Positions 39,458 to 42,041 of a stretch of 42,041 nt of DNA are shown here, in pieces. Origin of the DNA: Candidatus Magasanikbacteria bacterium GW2011_GWA2_56_11 (GTDB lineage: Bacteria > Patescibacteriota > Patescibacteriia > Magasanikbacterales > UBA922); NCBI GenBank assembly GCA_001004885.1, contig LCRX01000006.1, forward strand, positions 99,079-141,119, written 5' to 3'. The position numbers and the translations under genes were made by a program. Each line of letters opens with the position of its first letter. The first letter of the stretch is position 1. The notes beneath the pieces are model-generated. The model saw nothing but the letters and a program-made list of their open reading frames with translations, was not told the DNA's origin and made no database searches.

Positions 39458-40027
39458 TCAATCGGCAGCTTCAAAATTTATCTCTATTTGAACGCCGCTA
39501 CGATGCGCGGCTTCGGCTAGGATTCCCGCCAATGTCAACGCCAAGTTAGCTTGGGTGGAACCTTTTTCTCCAAATATATCGGCCGTGTAAACAGAATACA
39601 GGTCCTGGCCGTTTTTTGTGGAGACGGTTAGAGTACCTTTTCGTTCTTCCGCCACAATGCTTTTTAAGACTCTCTTTTCGTTGGCGGACAAGGGCAGCGA
39701 ATCTACCAAGCGGTAATAATTTTGCGCTGTTTTTTCATACCCGCTCAACCCGGCTATTAACTCTTGAATATAGTCTAGCGGCAGGCCTTCCCGTTTGGTC
39801 AGATCATCGATCATCTGTGTTAGCGCGAGCACTTCCTGGCGTGGATTGGGAAGACTGCCCAATTCTTCGGCCAGGTACTTTTTGTCGGGGTCTAGGGACG
39901 AATAATAAGCGTGCGTAAGCTCTTCACTGGTGATTTTGTTTTCCCCGCAGTAATCAATAATTTGACCTAAAAGCTTCTCGCTTGCTCCTTCGCGCTCTGG
40001 TGAGTATGGCTGGTTTGTTTCTCCCAT
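39458..40027 (-). CDS. Orphan protein, 189 aa
   Basis: Not recognised. It is soluble and mostly helical (residues 15-125: EKLLGQIIDYCGENKITSEE, ALTQMIDDLTKREGLPLDYI, LSANEKRVLKSIVAEERKGT), with a C-terminal strand-helix-strand part (LTVSTKNGQDLYSVYTADIF; VQIEINFEAAD). No signal peptide, membrane segment or catalytic motif. It follows the broken gene at 40074-40399 and the caspase-like gene in the same direction, so it may belong to the same accessory unit. Confidence 0.75.
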   Translation of the reverse strand: MGETNQPYSPEREGASEKLLGQIIDYCGENKITSEELTHAYYSSLDPDKKYLAEELGSLPNPRQEVLALTQMIDDLTKREGLPLDYIQELIAGLSGYEKTAQNYYRLVDSLPLSANEKRVLKSIVAEERKGTLTVSTKNGQDLYSVYTADIFGEKGSTQANLALTLAGILAEAAHRSGVQIEINFEAAD

Positions 40028-40073
40028 ATATAAAAAGTAATCTTATAATACGCCATGAGTTTTTTCCTGCAAA

Positions 40074-40399
40074 TTAGAAAAGCTCTGACATTTTTGAAGC
40101 CTTTAATAGTTTATCTATGTCTGTATAGCGGGGTCCTTGCATAGCTCCCTGGACTAAATCAAATTTAATATCTTTCTCAAGTTTTCTAGCCTTGTCCGCA
40201 AAAATCAACTTATATTTTCCTTCTTCTCCACAACCGAAACTCGATAAGGCTTGGTACCGACAACAACGGCCGAATATGCGCTGATCCCCTCTTTGAATTT
40301 TGTTACTTTCCCTTTCTCGTACAAGTCAACCGCCTTCTCAAAAGTCGGCGCGTCAGTCGTGTATTTAATTTTATCCAAATTATATTTCGGTGGGATAAT
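40074..40399 (-). pseudogene. Frameshifted small gene
   Basis: Two overlapping minus-strand frames make one protein-like sequence. The first (40399 to a TGA at 40205) reads IIPPKYNLDKIKYTTDAPTF through ISAYSAVVVGTKPYRVSVVE. The second (to a TAA at 40074) reads GKYKLIFADKARKLEKDIKF through GPRYTDIDKLLKASKMSELF. They join in an A/G-rich run near 40215-40230, where a one-base change would restore a single frame of about 105 residues. No start codon remains at the 5' end, since a stop lies at 40400-40402. I do not recognise the family. Confidence 0.6.
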
Positions 40400-40433
40400 T
40401 TACCTAACACACTTTTTTCGTAAAGACAAGTTA

Positions 40434-41765
40434 CTACTTCCGTTCACCGCCCTGATAAGAGCGCATACTTTTTTTTCTAGGTTTGAAGCGACTTTGGTAG
40501 CTGACCGAAAGTCGGGGTGGCGCCCCGCCTTCTCCAGAGGGTGTTAGAGTGTAAATAACGCTGTTGACCGTATCAGGGCTGGCAACGAAATGTAAGTTTG
40601 GCATACTGGCCGACGCCTGCTGCGCCAGCTTGCCCTCTTTTCCTGTCAAGCAAGAATTTAATGCGATGTAAGCTCCGGTTTCAAAAAAACGTTTTGAGGC
40701 AGTCCTAAATTCATCGGTGAGAACATCTTCGGTGGTTATAACAGCGGAACGATCCATGCCTATCTCCAGCACTTCCTCATTCCCGTGCCCGCTAATTATG
40801 CCAAATTTTATTTTTTGTCCGCTTGACCGATGATACTTTCTGTCCAGAAAAAGAAGTTTTTTGAGCAGGTCAACTTTGCCGTTTGTTTCGATGACCCTGA
40901 TATTTAATCCCAGTTTTTTGGCTTGGTCCGACAAAGAACGCAGCGAGTTAACCGATTGCCCGGCATAGGAGATGCCATTGTGGTCGCCGATACTTGTTAT
41001 CACCACGCCATGCGGTGTCTCGGTGTCCTCCATCTGGTCTATTTGGTCATCAAGCATGCCTTTCGGATATCGGGAAAAACAATGCACGCCAAAATCATTT
41101 ACCAGCATTTTCGGAGCGCCCGGACGATGCCGTTCGAGCCGCCGCATCTCAAGGCAGTTTTCCAGCGCAGTCTGTACCGGGTGCCAGCCCCCATCTTTCG
41201 TACCCAGTCTAAAATTAATACTTTGGTGGCTGGCAAACCAGGCTCGGAAAAGGCTCTCCGCGTCCAAACCAAATTGGTTGCAATACTCTCGAAGCACGGC
41301 TTCATTTTTTTCTGATAAGCTTGTATGTTTGGGGGCGTACTTTGAATCACTCCATGGCCACCTGTCAACCAAATTATCCAAGACACCATCGGCCGGGCTA
41401 ATATTTGTTTCCGGATCGGCAATTTTAATAGTACGTCCAAGAATGTGCGAGAGTCTTCTTGCGTTTTCTTCTGAAGCGGTCTGCTTAAGACACTTATAGG
41501 CCGTCTTCGACAGTCTATTCCATAATTTAAACTTTTTTGGGTCAGTAAAAATGTGATCCAAGCTAGGGTCGGCGTCCAGGATAGACAAAATCGTAGTGCA
41601 AAGTTCATCAATTTCTTCTTCCCGCAAGGTATCATTCTCAAGGTACGCTGGGCCATCGAGTCTGTCAAAAAGCCGGTCAATTGTTTGATACTCCGTTCCC
41701 AACTTGGTCTCCAAGCCTCCTTTTTCTTGAGGCGGGATGGCTAATCCAATTCCTTCACGATGCAT
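40434..41765 (-). CDS. Putative clan-CD (caspase-like) cysteine protease, 443 aa
   Basis: The N-terminal half (1-215) is helical and unrecognised (WNRLSKTAYKCLKQTASEEN). The C-terminal half reads as a caspase/hemoglobinase fold: strand GVVITSIGDHNG (253-264), strand NIRVIETNG, then IKFGIISGHGNEEVLEIG with H327 after a hydrophobic strand, and TGAYIALNSCLTGKEGKLAQ with C372 after the next strand. A strand-H-G and strand-x-C pair in this order is the clan-CD catalytic dyad. The tail is basic (SRFKPRKKSMRSYQGG). There is no signal peptide, so it would act inside the cell, or be released in some other way. A role in regulated proteolysis or defence-like death is inference only. Confidence 0.6.
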   Translation of the reverse strand: MHREGIGLAIPPQEKGGLETKLGTEYQTIDRLFDRLDGPAYLENDTLREEEIDELCTTILSILDADPSLDHIFTDPKKFKLWNRLSKTAYKCLKQTASEENARRLSHILGRTIKIADPETNISPADGVLDNLVDRWPWSDSKYAPKHTSLSEKNEAVLREYCNQFGLDAESLFRAWFASHQSINFRLGTKDGGWHPVQTALENCLEMRRLERHRPGAPKMLVNDFGVHCFSRYPKGMLDDQIDQMEDTETPHGVVITSIGDHNGISYAGQSVNSLRSLSDQAKKLGLNIRVIETNGKVDLLKKLLFLDRKYHRSSGQKIKFGIISGHGNEEVLEIGMDRSAVITTEDVLTDEFRTASKRFFETGAYIALNSCLTGKEGKLAQQASASMPNLHFVASPDTVNSVIYTLTPSGEGGAPPRLSVSYQSRFKPRKKSMRSYQGGERK

Positions 41766-41875
41766 ATTTTGCTTAAGGGGCCCAATTTAATTACCTGACC
41801 ATAAAATTGATAAATACATTTTACCGCATAATATGGATAAGTTCTAGTATCTTTCCGTAGCGGTAAAATAAAACT

Positions 41876-41903
41876 AAAAAACCGCTCTGAAGAGCGGTTT
41901 TTT
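41876..41903. terminator. Bidirectional terminator
   Basis: ACCGCTCT (41881-41888) and AGAGCGGT (41891-41898) pair, flanked by A5 and T5. A looser hairpin, TTTTACCGC (41819-41827) with GCGGTAAAA (41860-41868), lies just to the left in the leader of the caspase-like gene. Confidence 0.75.
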
Positions 41904-41912
41904 AGGGTCTGA

Positions 41913-42032
41913 AAACCTTTGCTCGCCCTGCTCAACGATTTTCGAACTTTTGACTGGGCGGAGGAGTACAAATATCCTACCGTGGTTTTGGATCAGATGA
42001 AAGGATTGCTGGCCAAGTACGAGAACCTGTAA
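41913..42032 (+). pseudogene. Possible C-terminal gene remnant, 39 codons
   Basis: After a TGA at 41910-41912 the plus strand reads KPLLALLNDFRTFDWAEEYK then YPTVVLDQMKGLLAKYENL and stops at 42030-42032. The composition (W, Y, charged residues) looks protein-like, but there is no ATG and a terminator lies immediately upstream. It could be the relic of a gene cut by the event that brought in the neighbouring block, or a chance frame. Confidence 0.25.
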
Positions 42033-42041
42033 CCCCTGATT

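Noticed and set aside
41741-41971. A 76-codon minus-strand frame upstream of the caspase-like gene
   Set aside because: It crosses the terminator at 41876-41903 and overlaps the caspase-like start; composition is not convincing.

Overview
The window looks like a bacterial chromosome segment, moderately GC-rich (GC not computed), most likely from a Candidate Phyla Radiation (Patescibacteria) organism. That placement is inferred from the gene set: an S24/LexA repressor with a Gram-positive-type box, a DUF5671 membrane protein, a con-10/KGG stress protein, many single-membrane-anchor orphan proteins, small compact operons, and promoters that sit almost on the start codon. No rRNA, tRNA, CRISPR array or phage gene cluster was seen.

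Layout. 1-916: the 5' part of lexA (minus), its self-regulating promoter, and a minus-strand transcription unit with a 58-residue ORF. 917-6354: minus-strand housekeeping genes (anchored orphan protein, M23 murein hydrolase activator, gltX, a TrmH/SpoU RNA methylase, a WecG/TagA glycosyltransferase, thpR). 6427-9184: clpB (plus) under a promoter overlapped by a CIRCE element. 9224-15356: a minus-strand iron-sulphur operon in the order sufB-sufD-sufS-sufU-sufC-DUF59-ferredoxin-DUF3592. 15423-18178: a small membrane protein, a second cysteine desulfurase with an Rrf2 regulator, and a divergent FNR-type flavoprotein. 18201-20951: nuclease, coiled-coil, pilin-like and DUF5671 proteins and a KGG stress protein.

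21126-30365 is a polysaccharide region: a GT-C membrane glycosyltransferase, a double GT2 synthase broken by a deletion and frameshift, a giant protein joining a GT39-type membrane enzyme to a GH8 endoglucanase-like domain, and a secreted GH44 endoglucanase/xyloglucanase. 30594-37454 carries a methyltransferase, a TIKI/TraB-like anchored protein, an ECF sigma factor followed by a secreted protein with six copies of a new-looking repeat around a LysM domain, a GT2 enzyme and a large membrane protein. 37489-42041 seems more AT-rich by eye: a GT4 enzyme, a cold-shock protein, and an accessory block with a clan-CD (caspase-like) protein, a frameshifted gene and orphan genes.

Two dispersed repeat families deserve most attention. 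R1 (20338-20501 and 37489-37648) is a ~160-nt element with a 32-34-nt hairpin whose arms change together between copies, and a loop that can pair with a downstream strand in both. R2 (17361-17503 and 34087-34228) is a ~143-bp imperfect palindrome, almost identical in both copies, that supplies the first 19 residues of one protein and about the last 51 of another. Both look mobile, but no transposase is present in the window.
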